A stretch of DNA of 64,000 nucleotides. Origin: Henricia sp. BOLD:AAB3569. Lineage: Eukaryota > Echinodermata > Asteroidea > Spinulosida > Echinasteridae. The stretch spans positions 62,001 to 126,000 of the forward strand of contig JBBELK010000518.1 in NCBI GenBank assembly GCA_037783545.1, written 5' to 3'. Positions 11,552 to 24,600 of the stretch are shown one piece after another. Position 1 is the stretch's first letter, and each line of letters opens with the position of its first letter. Both the position numbers and the translations under genes were made by a program. The notes under the pieces were generated by a model, which was not told the DNA's origin, ran no database searches, and saw nothing but the letters and a program-made list of their open reading frames with translations.

Positions 11552-14500
11552 ATGACAAGTGCGCAATATAGAGAGTTTAGGGCATGCACAATTTGAAGTT
11601 CGTTGGAACATTTTTCGACCTCCAAATTTGCCGACGTTTGGACCACACTTTGACCAAATTGCCGAGCCAAACTGCGGTGCGTTAACGACAGTCCGAATGA
11701 CTGAGCATGCGCACAACTCAGGAGTACCCCAAAGAGGTGTGTACAGACAGCCACGGTTTGCGTGAGAGCAGTCAGGAAGCCTCAACCCAGTTTTTTCTCA
11801 ACTTTGAAATTTCTCTGCCATTTCCCGGCGAAAGTCTGTCAATTTTTTATGACAAGTGCGCAATATAGAGAGTTTAGGGCATGCAAAATTTGAAGTTCGT
11901 CGGAACATTTTTCGACCTCCAAATTTGCCGACGTTTGGACCACACTTTGACCAAATTGCCGAGCCAAACTGCGGTGCGTTAACGACAGTCCGAATGACTG
12001 AGCATGCGCACAACTCAGGAGTACACCAAAGAGGTGTGTACAGACAGCCACGGTTTGCGTGAGAGCAGTCAGGAAGCCTCAACCCAGTTTTTTCTAAACT
12101 TTGAAATTTCTCTGCCATTTCCCGGCGAAAGTCTGTCAATTTTTTATGACAAGTGCGCAATATAGAGAGTTTAGGGCATGCAAAATTTGAAGTTCGTCGG
12201 AACATTTTTCGACCTCCAAATTTGCCGACGTTTGGACCACACTTTGACCAAATTGCCGAGCCAAACTTCGGTGCGTTAACGACAGTCCGAATGACTGAGC
12301 ATGCGCACAACTCAGGAGTACCCCAAAGAGGTGTGTACAGACAGCCACGGTTTGCGTGAGAGCGGTCAGGAAGCCTCAAGCCAGTTTTTTTCTAAACTTT
12401 GAAATTTCTCTGCCATTTCCCGGCGAAAGTCGGTCAATTTTTTATGACAAGTGCGCAATATAGAGAGTTTAGGGCATGCAAAATTTGAAGTTCGTCGGAA
12501 CATTTTTCGACCTCCAAATTTGCCGACGTTTGGACCACACTTTGACCAAATTGCCGAGCCAAACTGCGGTGCGTTAACGACAGTCCGAATGACTGAGCAT
12601 GCGCACAACTCAGGAGTACCCCAAAGAGGTGTGTACAGACAGCCACGGTTTGCGTGAGAGCAGTCAGGAAGCCTCAACCCAGTTTTTTCTAAACTTTGAA
12701 ATTTCTCTGCCATTTCCTGGCGAAAGTCTGTCAATTTTTTATGACAAGTGCGCAATATAGAGAGTTTAGGGCATGCACAATTTGAAGTTCGTTGGAACAT
12801 TTTTCGACCTCCAAATTTGCCGACGTTTGGACCACACTTTGACCAAATTGCCGAGCCAAACTGCGGTGCGTTAACGACAGTCCGAATGACTGAGCATGCG
12901 CACAACTCAGGAGTACCCCAAAGAGGTGTGTACAGACAGCCACGGTTTGCGTGAGAGCAGTCAGGAAGCCTCAACCCAGTTTTTTCTCAACTTTGAAATT
13001 TCTCTGCCATTTCCCGGCGAAAGTCTGTCAATTTTTTATGACAAGTGCGCAATATAGAGAGTTTAGGGCATGCAAAATTTGAAGTTCGTCGGAACATTTT
13101 TCGACCTCCAAATTTGCCGACGTTTGGACCACACTTTGACCAAATTGCCGAGCCAAACTGCGGTGCGTTAACGACAGTCCGAATGACTGAGCATGCGCAC
13201 AACTCAGGAGTACCCCAAAGAGGTGTGTACAGACAGCCACGGTTTGCGTGAGAGCAGTCAGGAAGCCTCAACCCAGTTTTTTCTAAACTTTGAAATTTCT
13301 CTGCCATTTCCTGGCGAAAGTCTGTCAATTTTTTATGACAAGTGCGCAATATAGAGAGTTTAGGGCATGCACAATTTGAAGTTCGTTGGAACATTTTTCG
13401 ACCTCCAAATTTGCCGACGTTTGGACCACACTTTGACCAAATTGCCGAGCCAAACTGCGGTGCGTTAACGACAGTCCGAATGACTGAGCATGCGCACAAC
13501 TCAGGAGTACCCCAAAGAGGTGTGTACAGACAGCCACGGTTTGCGTGAGAGCAGTCAGGAAGCCTCAACCCAGTTTTTTCTCAACTTTGAAATTTCTCTG
13601 CCATTTCCCGGCGAAAGTCTGTCAATTTTTTTATGACAAGTGCGCAATATAGAGAGTTCAGGGCATGCAAAATTTGAAGTTCGTCGGAACATTTTTCGAC
13701 CTCCAAATTTGCCGACGTTTGGACCACACTTTGACCAAATTGCCGAGCCAAACTGCGGTGCGTTAACGACAGTCCGAATGACTGAGCATGCGCACAACTC
13801 AGGAGTACCCCAAAGAGGTGTGTACAGACAGCCACGGTTTGCGTGAGAGCAGTCAGGAAGCCTCAACCCAGTTTTTTCTCAACTTTGAAATTTCTCTGCC
13901 ATTTCCCGGCGAAAGTCTGTCAATTTTTTATGACAAGTGCGCAATATAGAGAGTTTAGGGCATGCAAAATTTGAAGTTCGTCGGAACATTTTTCGACCTC
14001 CAAATTTGCCGACGTTTGGACCACACTTTGACCAAATTGCCGAGCCAAACTGCGGTGCGTTAACGACAGTCCGAATGACTGAGCATGCGCACAACTCAGG
14101 AGTACCCCAAAGAGGTGTGTACAGACAGCCACGGTTTGCGTGAGAGCAGTCAGGAAGTCTCAACCCAGTTTTTTCTAAACTTTGAAATTTCTCTGCCATT
14201 TCCTGGCGAAAGTCTGTCAATTTTTTATGACAAGTGCGCAATATAGAGAGTTTAGGGCATGCACAATTTGAAGTTCGTTGGAACATTTTTCGACCTCCAA
14301 ATTTGCCGACGTTTGGACCACACTTTGACCAAATTGCCGAGCCAAACTGCGGTGCGTTAACGACAGTCCGAATGACTGAGCATGCGCACAACTCAGGAGT
14401 ACCCCAAAGAGGTGTGTACAGACAGCCACGGTTTGCGTGAGAGCAGTCAGGAAGCCTCAACCCAGTTTTTTTCTAAACTTTGAAATTTCTCTGCCATTTC

Positions 14501-16309
14501 CCGGCGAACGTCTGTCAATTTTTTATGACAAGTGCGCAATATAGAGAGTTTAGGGCATGCAAAATTTGAAGTTCGTCGGAACATTTTTCGACCTCCAAAT
14601 TTGCCGACGTTTGGACCACACTTTGACCAAATTGCCGAGCCAAACTGCGGTGCGTTAACGACAGTCCGAATGACTGAGCATGCGCACAACTCAGGAGTAC
14701 CCCAAAGAGGTGTGTACAGACAGCCACGGTTTGCGTGAGAGCAGTCAGGAAGCCTCAACCCAGTTTTTTCTAAACTTTGAAATTTCTCTGCCATTTCCCG
14801 GCGAAAGTCTGTCAATTTTTTATGACAAGTGCGCAATATAGAGAGTTTAGGGCATGCAAAATTTGAAGTTCGTCGGAACATTTTTCGACCTCCAAATTTG
14901 CCGACGTTTGGACCACACTTTGACCAAATTGCCGAGCCAAACTGCGGTGCGTTAACGACAGTCCGAATGACTGAGCATGCGCACAACTCAGGAGTACCCC
15001 AAAGAGGTGTGTACAGACAGCCACGGTTTGCGTGAGAGCAGTCAGGAAGCCTCAACCCAGTTTTTTCTAAACTTTGAAATTTCTCTGCCATTTCCCGGCT
15101 AAAGTCTGTCAATTTTTTTATGACAAGTGCGCAATATAGAGAGTTTAGGGCATGCAAAATTTGAAGTTCGTCGGAACATTTTTCGACCTCCAAATTTGCC
15201 GACGTTTGGACCACACTTTGACCAAATTGCCGAGCCAAACTGCGGTGCGTTAACGACAGTCCGAATGACTGAGCATGCGCACAACTCAGGAGTACCCCAA
15301 AGAGGTGTGTACAGACAGCCACGGTTTGCGTGAGAGCAGTCAGGAAGCCTCAACCCAGTTTTTTTCTAAACTTTGAAATTTCTCTGCCATTTCCCGGCGA
15401 AAGTCTGTCAATTTTTTTATGACAAGTGCGCAATATAGAGAGTTTAGGGCATGCAAAATTTGAAGTTCGTCGGAACATTTTTCGACCTCCAAATTTGCCG
15501 ACGTTTGGACCACACTTTGACCAAATTGCCGAGCCAAACTGCGGTGCGTTAACGACAGTCCGAATGACTGAGCATGCGCACAACTCAGGAGTACCCCAAA
15601 GAGGTGTGTACAGACAGCCACGGTTTGCGTGAGAGCAGTCAGGAAGCCTCAACCCAGTTTTTTCTAAACTTTGAAATTTCTCTGCCATTTCCCGGCGAAA
15701 GTCTGTCAATTTTTTATGACAAGTGCGCAATATAGAGAGTTTAGGGCATGCAAAATTTGAAGTTCGTCGGAACATTTTTCGACCTCCAAATTTGCCGACG
15801 TTTGGACCACACTTTGACCAAATTGCCGAGCCAAACTGCGGTGCGTTAACGACAGTCCGAATGACTGAGCATGCGCACAACTCAGGAGTACCCCAAAGAG
15901 GTGTGTACAGACAGCCACGGTTTGCGTGAGAGCAGTCAGGAAGCCTCAACCCAGTTTTTTCTAAACTTTGAAATTTCTCTGCCATTTCCCGGCGAAAGTC
16001 TGTCAATTTTTTATGACAAGTGCGCAATATAGAGAGTTTAGGGCATGCAAATTTTGAAGTTCGTCGGAACATTTTTCGACCTCCAAATTTGCCGACGTTT
16101 GGACCACACTTTGACCAAATTGCCGAGCCAAACTGCGGTGCGTTAACGACAGTCCGAATGACTGAGCATGCGCACAACTCAGGAGTACCCCAAAGAGGTG
16201 TGTACAGACAGCCACGGTTTGCGTGAGAGCAGTCAGGAAGCCTCAACCCAGTTTTTTCTCAACTTTGAAATTTCTCTGCCATTTCCCGGCGAAAGTCTGT
16301 CAATTTTTT

Positions 16310-18687
16310 ATGACAAGTGCGCAATATAGAGAGTTCAGGGCATGCAAAATTTGAAGTTCGTCGGAACATTTTTCGACCTCCAAATTTGCCGACGTTTGGA
16401 CCACACTTTGACCAAATTGCCGAGCCAAACTGCGGTGCGTTAACGACAGTCCGAATGACTGAGCATGCGCACAACTCAGGAGTACCCCAAAGAGGTGTGT
16501 ACAGACAGCCACGGTTTGCGTGAGAGCAGTCAGGAAGCCTCAACCCAGTTTTTTTCTAAACTTTGAAATTTCTCTGCCATTTCCCGGCGAAAGTCTGTCA
16601 ATTTTTTATGACAAGTGCGCAATATAGAGAGTTTAGGGCATGCAAAATTTGAAGTTCGTCGGAACATTTTTCGACCTCCAAATTTGCCGACGTTTGGACC
16701 ACACTTTGACCAAATTGCCGAGCCAAACTGCGGTGCGTTAACGACAGTCCGAATGACTGAGCATGCGCACAACTCAGGAGTACCCCAAAGAGGTGTGTAC
16801 AGACAGCCACGGTTTGCGTGAGAGCAGTCAGGAAGCCTCAACCCAGTTTTTTCTAAACTTTGAAATTTCTCTGCCATTTCCCGGCGAAAGTCTGTCAATT
16901 TTGTATGACAAGTGCGCAATATAGAGAGTTTAGGGCATGCAAAATTTGAAGTTCGTCGGAACATTTTTCGACCTCCAAATTTGCCGACGTTTGGACCACA
17001 CTTTGACCAAATTGCCGAGCCAAACTGCGGTGCGTTAACGACAGTCCGAATGACTGAGCATGCGCACAACTCAGGAGTACCCCAAAGATGTGTGTACAGA
17101 CAGCCACGGTTTGCGTGAGAGCAGTCAGAAAGCCTCAACCCAGTTTTTTCTAAACTTTGAAATTTCTCTGCCATTTCCCGGCGAAAGTCTGTCAATTTTT
17201 TATGACAAGTGCGCAATATAGAGAGTTTAGGGCATGCAAATTTTGAAGTTCGTCGGAACATTTTTCGACCTCCAAATTTGCCGACGTTTGGACCACACTT
17301 TGACCAAATTGCCGAGCCAAACTGCGGTGCGTTAACGACAGTCCGAATGACTGAGCATGCGCACAACTCAGGAGTACCCCAAAGAGGTGTGTACAGACAG
17401 CCACGGTTTGCGTGAGAGCAGTCAGGAAGCCTCAACCCAGTTTTTTCTAAACTTTGAAATTTCTCTGCCATTTACCTGCGAAAGTCTGTCATTTTTTTAT
17501 GACAAGTGCGCAATATAGAGAGTTTAGGGCATGCAAAATTTGAAGTTCGTCGGAACATTTTTCGACCTCCAAATTTGCCGACGTTTGGACCACACTTTGA
17601 CCAAATTGCCGAGCCAAACTGCGGTGCGTTAACGACAGTCCGAATGACTGAGCATGCGCACAACTCAGGAGTACCCCAAAGAGGTGTGTACAGACAGCCA
17701 CGGTTTGCGTGAGAGCAGTCAGGAAGCCTCAACCCAGTTTTTTCTAAACTTTGAAATTTATCTGCCATTTCCCGGCGAAAGTCTGTCAATTATTTATGAC
17801 AAGTGCGCAATATAGAGAGTTCAGGGCATGCATAATTTGAAGTTCGTCGGAACATTTTTCGACCTCCAAATTTGCCGACGTTTGGACCACACTTTGACCA
17901 AATTGCCGAGCCAAACTGCGGTGCGTTAACGACAGTCCGAATGACTGAGCATGCGCACAACTCAGGAGTACACCAAAGAGGTGTGTACAGACAGCCACGG
18001 TTTGCGTGAGAGCAGTCAGGAAGCCTCAACCCAGTTTTTTCTAAACTTTGACATTTCTCTGCCATTTCCCGGCGAAAGTCTGTCAATTTTTTATGACAAG
18101 TGCGCAATATAGAGAGTTTAGGGCATGCAAAATTTGAAGTTCGTCGGAACATTTTTCGACCTCCAAATTTGCCGACGTTTGGACCACACTTTGACCAAAT
18201 TGCCGAGCCAAACTTCGGTGCGTTAACGACAGTCCGAATGACTGAGCATGCGCACAACTCAGGAGTACCCCAAAGAGGTGTGTACAGACAGCCACGGTTT
18301 GCGTGAGAGCGGTCAGGAAGCCTCAAGCCAGTTTTTTTCTAAACTTTGAAATTTCTCTGCCATTTCCCGGCGAAAGTCTGTCAATTTTTTATGACAAGTG
18401 CGCAATATAGAGAGTTTAGGGCATGCAAAATTTGAAGTTCGTCGGAACATTTTTCGACCTCCAAATTTGCCGACGTTTGGACCACACTTTGACCAAATTG
18501 CCGAGCCAAACTGCGGTGCGTTAACGACAGTCCGAATGACTGAGCATGCGCACAACTCAGGAGTACCCCAAAGAGGTGTGTACAGACAGCCACGGTTTGC
18601 GTGAGAGCAGTCAGGAAGCCTCAACCCAGTTTTTTCTCAACTTTGAAATTTCTCTGCCATTTCCCGGCGAAAGTCTGTCAATTTTTT
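16310..18687. repeat. Block duplication, copy B (7,136-bp offset)
   Basis: Same ordered markers as copy A: CAATTATTTATG at 17,787, GAGTACACC near 17,967, AAACTTCGGTG near 18,211 and CTCAAGCCAG near 18,322. Private differences include CATTTACCTGCG near 17,471, GCATAATTTG near 17,829 and TTGACATTTC near 18,048. After about 18.69 kb the correspondence stops: copy A is followed by a GCACAATTTG-type monomer, and copy B by a majority-type one. Confidence 0.82.
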
Positions 18688-21600
18688 ATGACAAGTGCGC
18701 AATATAGAGAGTTTAGGGCATGCAAAATTTGAAGTTCGTCGGAACATTTTTCGACCTCCAAATTTGCCGACGTTTGGACCACACTTTGACCAAATTGCCG
18801 AGCCAAACTGCGGTGCGTTAACGACAGTCCGAATGACTGAGCATGCGCACAACTCAGGAGTACCCCAAAGAGGTGTGTACAGACAGCCACGGTTTGCGTG
18901 AGAGCAGTCAGGAAGCCTCAACCCAGTTTTTTTCTAAACTTTGAAATTTCTCTGCCATTTCCTGGCGAAAGTCTGTCAATTTTTTATGACAAGTGCGCAA
19001 TATAGAGAGTTTAGGGCATGCACAATTTGAAGTTCGTTGGAACATTTTTCGACCTCCAAATTTGCCGACGTTTGGACCACACTTTGACCAAATTGCCGAG
19101 CCAAACTGCGGTGCGTTAACGACAGTCCGAATGACTGAGCATGCGCACAACTCAGGAGTACCCCAAAGAGGTGTGTACAGACAGCCACGGTTTGCGTGAG
19201 AGCAGTCAGGAAGCCTCAACCCAGTTTTTTCTCAACTTTGAAATTTCTCTGCCATTTCCCGGCGAAAGTCTGTCAATTTTTTTATGACAAGTGCGCAATA
19301 TAGAGAGTTCAGGGCATGCAAAATTTGAAGTTCGTCGGAACATTTTTCGACCTCCAAATTTGCCGACGTTTGGACCACACTTTGACCAAATTGCCGAGCC
19401 AAACTGCGGTGCGTTAACGACAGTCCGAATGACTGAGCATGCGCACAACTCAGGAGTACCCCAAAGAGGTGTGTACAGACAGCCACGGTTTGCGTGAGAG
19501 CAGTCAGGAAGCCTCAACCCAGTTTTTTCTCAACTTTGAAATTTCTCTGCCATTTCCCGGCGAAAGTCTGTCAATTTTTTTATGACAAGTGCGCAATATA
19601 GAGAGTTCAGGGCATGCAAAATTTGAAGTTCGTCGGAACATTTTTCGACCTCCAAATTTGCCGACGTTTGGACCACACTTTGACCAAATTGCCGAGCCAA
19701 ACTGCGGTGCGTTAACGACAGTCCGAATGACTGAGCATGCGCACAACTCAGGAGTACCCCAAAGAGGTGGGTACAGACAGCCACGGTTTGCGTGAGAGCG
19801 GTCAGGAAGCCTCAACCCAGTTTTTTTCTAAACTTTTAAATTTCTCTGCCATTTCCCGGCGAAAGTCTGTCAATTTTTTATGACAAGTGCGCAATATAGA
19901 GAGTTTAGGGCATGCAAAATTTGAAGTTCGTCGGAACATTTTTCGACCTCCAAATTTGCCGACGTTTGGACCACACTTTGACCAAATTGCCGAGCCAAAC
20001 TGCGGTGCGTTAACGACAGTCCGAATGACTGAGCATGCGCACAACTCAGGAGTACCCCAAAGAGGTGTGTACAGACAGCCACGGTTTGCGTGAGAGCAGT
20101 CAGGAAGCTTCAACCCAGTTTTTTCTAAACTTTGAAATTTCTCTGCCATTTCCCGGCGAAAGTCTGTCAATTTTTTATGACAAGTGCGCAATATAGAGAG
20201 TTTAGGGCATGCAAAATTTGAAGTTCGTCGGAACATTTTTCGACCTCCAAATTTGCCGACGTTTGGACCACACTTTGACCAAATTGCCGAGCCAAACTGC
20301 GGTGCGTTAACGACAGTCCGAATGACTGAGCATGCGCACAACTCAGGAGTACCCCAAAGAGGTGTGTACAGACAGCCACGGTTTGCGTGAGAGCAGTCAG
20401 GAAGCTTCAACCCAGTTTTTTCTAAACTTTGAAATTTCTCTGCCATTTCCCGGCGAAAGTCTGTCAATTTTTTATGACAAGTGCGCAATATAGAGAGTTT
20501 AGGGCATGCAAAATTTGAAGTTCGTCGGAACATTTTTCGACCTCCAAATTTGCCGACGTTTGGACCACACTTTGACCAAATTGCCGAGCCAAACTGCGGT
20601 GCGTTAACGACAGTCCGAATGACTGAGCATGCGCACAACTCAGGAGTACCCCAAAGAGGTGTGTACAGACAGCCACGGTTTGCGTGAGAGCAGTCAGGAT
20701 GCCTCAACCCAGTTTTTTCTCAACTTTGAAATTTCTCTGCCATTTCCAGGCGAAAGTCTGTCAATTTTTTATGACAAGTGCGCAATATAGAGAGTTCAGG
20801 GCATGCAAAATTTGAAGTTCGTCGGAACATTTTTCGACCTCCAAATTTGCCGACGTTTGGACCACACTTTGACCAAATTGCCGAGCCAAACTGCGGTGCG
20901 TTAACGACAGTCCGAATGACTGAGCATGCACACAACTCAGGAGTACCCCAAAGAGGTGTGTACAGACAGCCACGGTTTGCGTGAGAGCAGTCAGGAAGCC
21001 TCAACCCAGTTTTTTCTAAACTTTGAAATTTCTCTGCCATTTCCCGGCGAAAGTCTGTCAATTTTTTATGACAAGTGCGCAATATAGAGAGTTTAGGGCA
21101 TGCAAAATTTGAAGTTCGTCGGTACATTTTTCGACCTCCAAATTTGCCGACGTTTGGACCACACTTTGACCAAATTGCCGAGCCAAACTGCGGTGCGTTA
21201 ACGACAGTCCGAATGACTGAGCATGCGCACAACTCAGGAGTACCCCAAAGAGGTGTGTACAGACAGCCACGGTTTGCGTGAGAGCGGTCAGGAAGCCTCA
21301 ACCCAGTTTTTTTCTAAACTTTGAAATTTCTCTGCCATTTCCCGGCGAAAGTCTGTCAATTTTTTATGACAGTGCGCAATATAGAGAGTTTAGGGCATGC
21401 AAAATTTGAAGTTTGTCGGAACATTTTTCGACCTCCAAATTTGCCGACGTTTGGACCACACTTTGACCAAATTGCCGAGCCAATCTGCGGTGCGTTAACG
21501 ACAGTCCGAATGACTGAGCATGCGCACAACTCAGGAGTACCCCAAAGAGGTGTGTACAGACAGCCACGGTTTGCGTGAGAGCAGTCAGGAAGCCTCAACC

Positions 21601-24600
21601 CAGTTTTTTCTAAACTTTGAAATTTCTCTGCCATTTCCCGGCGAAAGTCTGTCAATTTTTTTATGACAAGTGCGCAATATAGAGAGTTTAGGGCATGCAC
21701 AATTTGAAGTTCGTTGGAACATTTTTCGACCTCCAAATTTGCCGACGTTTGGACCACACTTTGACCAAATTGCCGAGCCAAACTGCGGTGCGTTAACGAC
21801 AGTCCGAATGACTGAGCATGCGCACAACTCAGGAGTACCCCAAAGAGGTGTGTACAGACAGCCACGGTTTGCGTGAGAGCAGTCAGGAAGCCTCAACCCA
21901 GTTTTTTCTCAACTTTGAAATTTCTCTGCCATTTCCCGGCGAAAGTCTGTCAATTTTTTATGACAAGTGCGCAATATAGAGAGTTCAGGGCATGCAAAAT
22001 TTGAAGTTCGTCGGAACATTTTTCGACCTCCAAATTTGCCGACGTTTGGACCACACTTTGACCAAATTGCCGAGCCAAACTGCGGTGCGTTAACGACAGT
22101 CCGAATGACTGAGCATGCGCACAACTCAGGAGTACCCCAAAGAGGTGTGTACAGACAGCCACGGTTTGCGTGAGAGCGGTCAGGAAGCCTCAACCCAGTT
22201 TTGTTCTAAACTTTGAAATTTCTCTGCCATTTCCCGGCGAAAGTCTGTCAATTTTTTATGACAAGTGCGCAATATAGAGAGTTTAGGGCATGCAAAATTT
22301 GAAGTTCGTCGGAACATTTTTCGACCTCCAAATTTGCCGACGTTTGGACCACACTTTGACCAAATTGCCGAGCCAAACTGCGGTGCGTTAACGACAGTCC
22401 GAATGACTGAGCATGCGCACAACTCAGGAGTACCCCAAAGAGGTGTGTACAGACAGCCACGGTTTGCGTGAGAGCAGTCAGGAAGCCTCAACCCAGTTTT
22501 TTTCTAAACTTTGAAATTTCTCTGCCATTTCCCGGCGAAAGTCTGTCAATTTTTTATGACAAGTGCGCAATATAGAGAGTTTAGGGCATGCAAAATTTGA
22601 AGTTCGTCGGAACATTTTTCGACCTCCAAATTTGCCGACGTTTGGACCACACTTTGACCAAATTGCCGAGCCAAACTGCGGTGCGTTAACGACAGTCCGA
22701 ATGACTGAGCATGCGCACAACTCAGGAGTACCCCAAAGAGGTGTGTACAGACAGCCACGGTTTGCGTGAGAGCAGTCAGGAAGCCTCAACCCAGTTTTTT
22801 CTAAACTTTGAAATTTCTCTGCCATTTCCCGGCGAAAGTCTGTCAATTTTTTTATGACAAGTGCGCAATATAGAGAGTTTAGGGCATGCACAATTTGAAG
22901 TTCGTTGGAACATTTTTCGACCTCCAAATTTGCCGACGTTTGGACCACACTTTGACCAAATTGCCGAGCCAAACTGCGGTGCGTTAACGACAGTCCGAAT
23001 GACTGAGCATGCGCACAACTCAGGAGTACCCCAAAGAGGTGTGTACAGACAGCCACGGTTTGCGTGAGAGCAGTCAGGAAGCCTCAACCCAGTTTTTTCT
23101 CAACTTTGAAATTTCTCTGCCATTTCCCGGCGAAAGTCTGTCAATTTTTTATGACAAGTGCGCAATATAGAGAGTTCAGGGCATGCAAAATTTGAAGTTC
23201 GTCGGAACATTTTTCGACCTCCAAATTTGCCGACGTTTGGACCACACTTTGACCAAATTGCCGAGCCAAACTGCGGTGCGTTAACGACAGTCCGAATGAC
23301 TGAGCATGCGCACAACTCAGGAGTACCCCAAAGAGGTGTGTACAGACAGCCACGGTTTGCGTGAGAGCGGTCAGGAAGCCTCAACCCAGTTTTGTTCTAA
23401 ACTTTGAAATTTCTCTGCCATTTCCCGGCGAAAGTCTGTCAATTTTGTATGACAAGTGCGCAATATAGAGAGTTTAGGGCATGCAAAATTTGAAGTTCGT
23501 CGGAACATTTTTCGACCTCCAAATTTGCCGACGTTTGGACCACACTTTGACCAAATTGCCGAGCCAAACTGCGGTGCGTTAACGACAGTCCGAATGACTG
23601 AGCATGCGCACAACTCAGGAGTACCCCAAAGAGGTGTGTACAGACAGCCACGGTTTGCGTGAGAGCAGTCAGGAAGCCTCAACCCAGTTTTTTTCTAAAC
23701 TTTGAAATTTCTCTGCCATTTCCCGGCGAAAGTCTGTCAATTTTTTATGACAAGTGCGCAATATAGAGAGTTTAGGGCATGCAAAATTTGAAGTTCGTCG
23801 GAACATTTTTCGACCTCCAAATTTGCCGACGTTTGGACCACACTTTGACCAAATTGCCGAGCCAAACTGCGGTGCGTTAACGACAGTCCGAATGACTGAG
23901 CATGCGCACAACTCAGGAGTACCCCAAAGAGGTGTGTACAGACAGCCACGGTTTGCGTGAGAGCGGTCAGGAAGCCTCAACCCAGTTTTTTTCTAAACTT
24001 TGAAATTTCTCTGCCATTTCCCGGAGAAAGTCTGTCAATTTTTTATGACAAGTGCGCAATATAGAGAGTTTAGGGCATGCAAAATTTGAAGTTTGTCGGA
24101 ACAATTTTCGACCTCCAAATTTGCCGACGTTTGGACCACACTTTGACCAAATTGCCGAGCCAAACTGCGGTGCGTTAACGACAGTCCGAATGACTGAGCA
24201 TGCGCACAACTCAGGAGTACCCCAAAGAGGTGTGTACAGACAGCCACGGTTTGCGTGAGAGCAGTCAGGAAGCCTCAACCCAGTTTTTTCTCAACTTTGA
24301 AATTTCTCTGCCATTTCCCGGCGAAAGTCTGTCAATTTTTTATGACAAGTGCGCAATATAGAGAGTTTAGGGCATGCAAAATTTGAAGTTCGTCGGAACA
24401 TTTTTCGACCTCCAAATTTGCCGACGTTTGGACCACACTTTGACCAAATTGCCGAGCCAAACTGCGGTGCGTTAACGACAGTCCGAATGACTGAGCATGC
24501 GCACAACTCAGGAGTACCCCAAAGAGGTGTGTACAGACAGCCACGGTTTGCGTGAGAGCAGTCAGGAAGCCTCAACCCAGTTTTTTCTAAACTTTGAAAT

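Larger units (their letters stand above)
9174..18687. repeat. Satellite domain 3: contains a 7,136-bp-spaced block duplication
   Basis: About 32 monomers. It holds both copies of a block of about 2.4 kb (9,174-11,551 and 16,310-18,687), and between them short 4-monomer blocks of about 1,189 bp (11,177 onward repeated from 12,366). Subtype markers here are GAGTTCAGGG, TTCTCAACTTTG, GAGCGGTCAGG and the pair GCACAATTTG plus TTCGTTGGAA. No non-satellite sequence is present. Confidence 0.85.
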
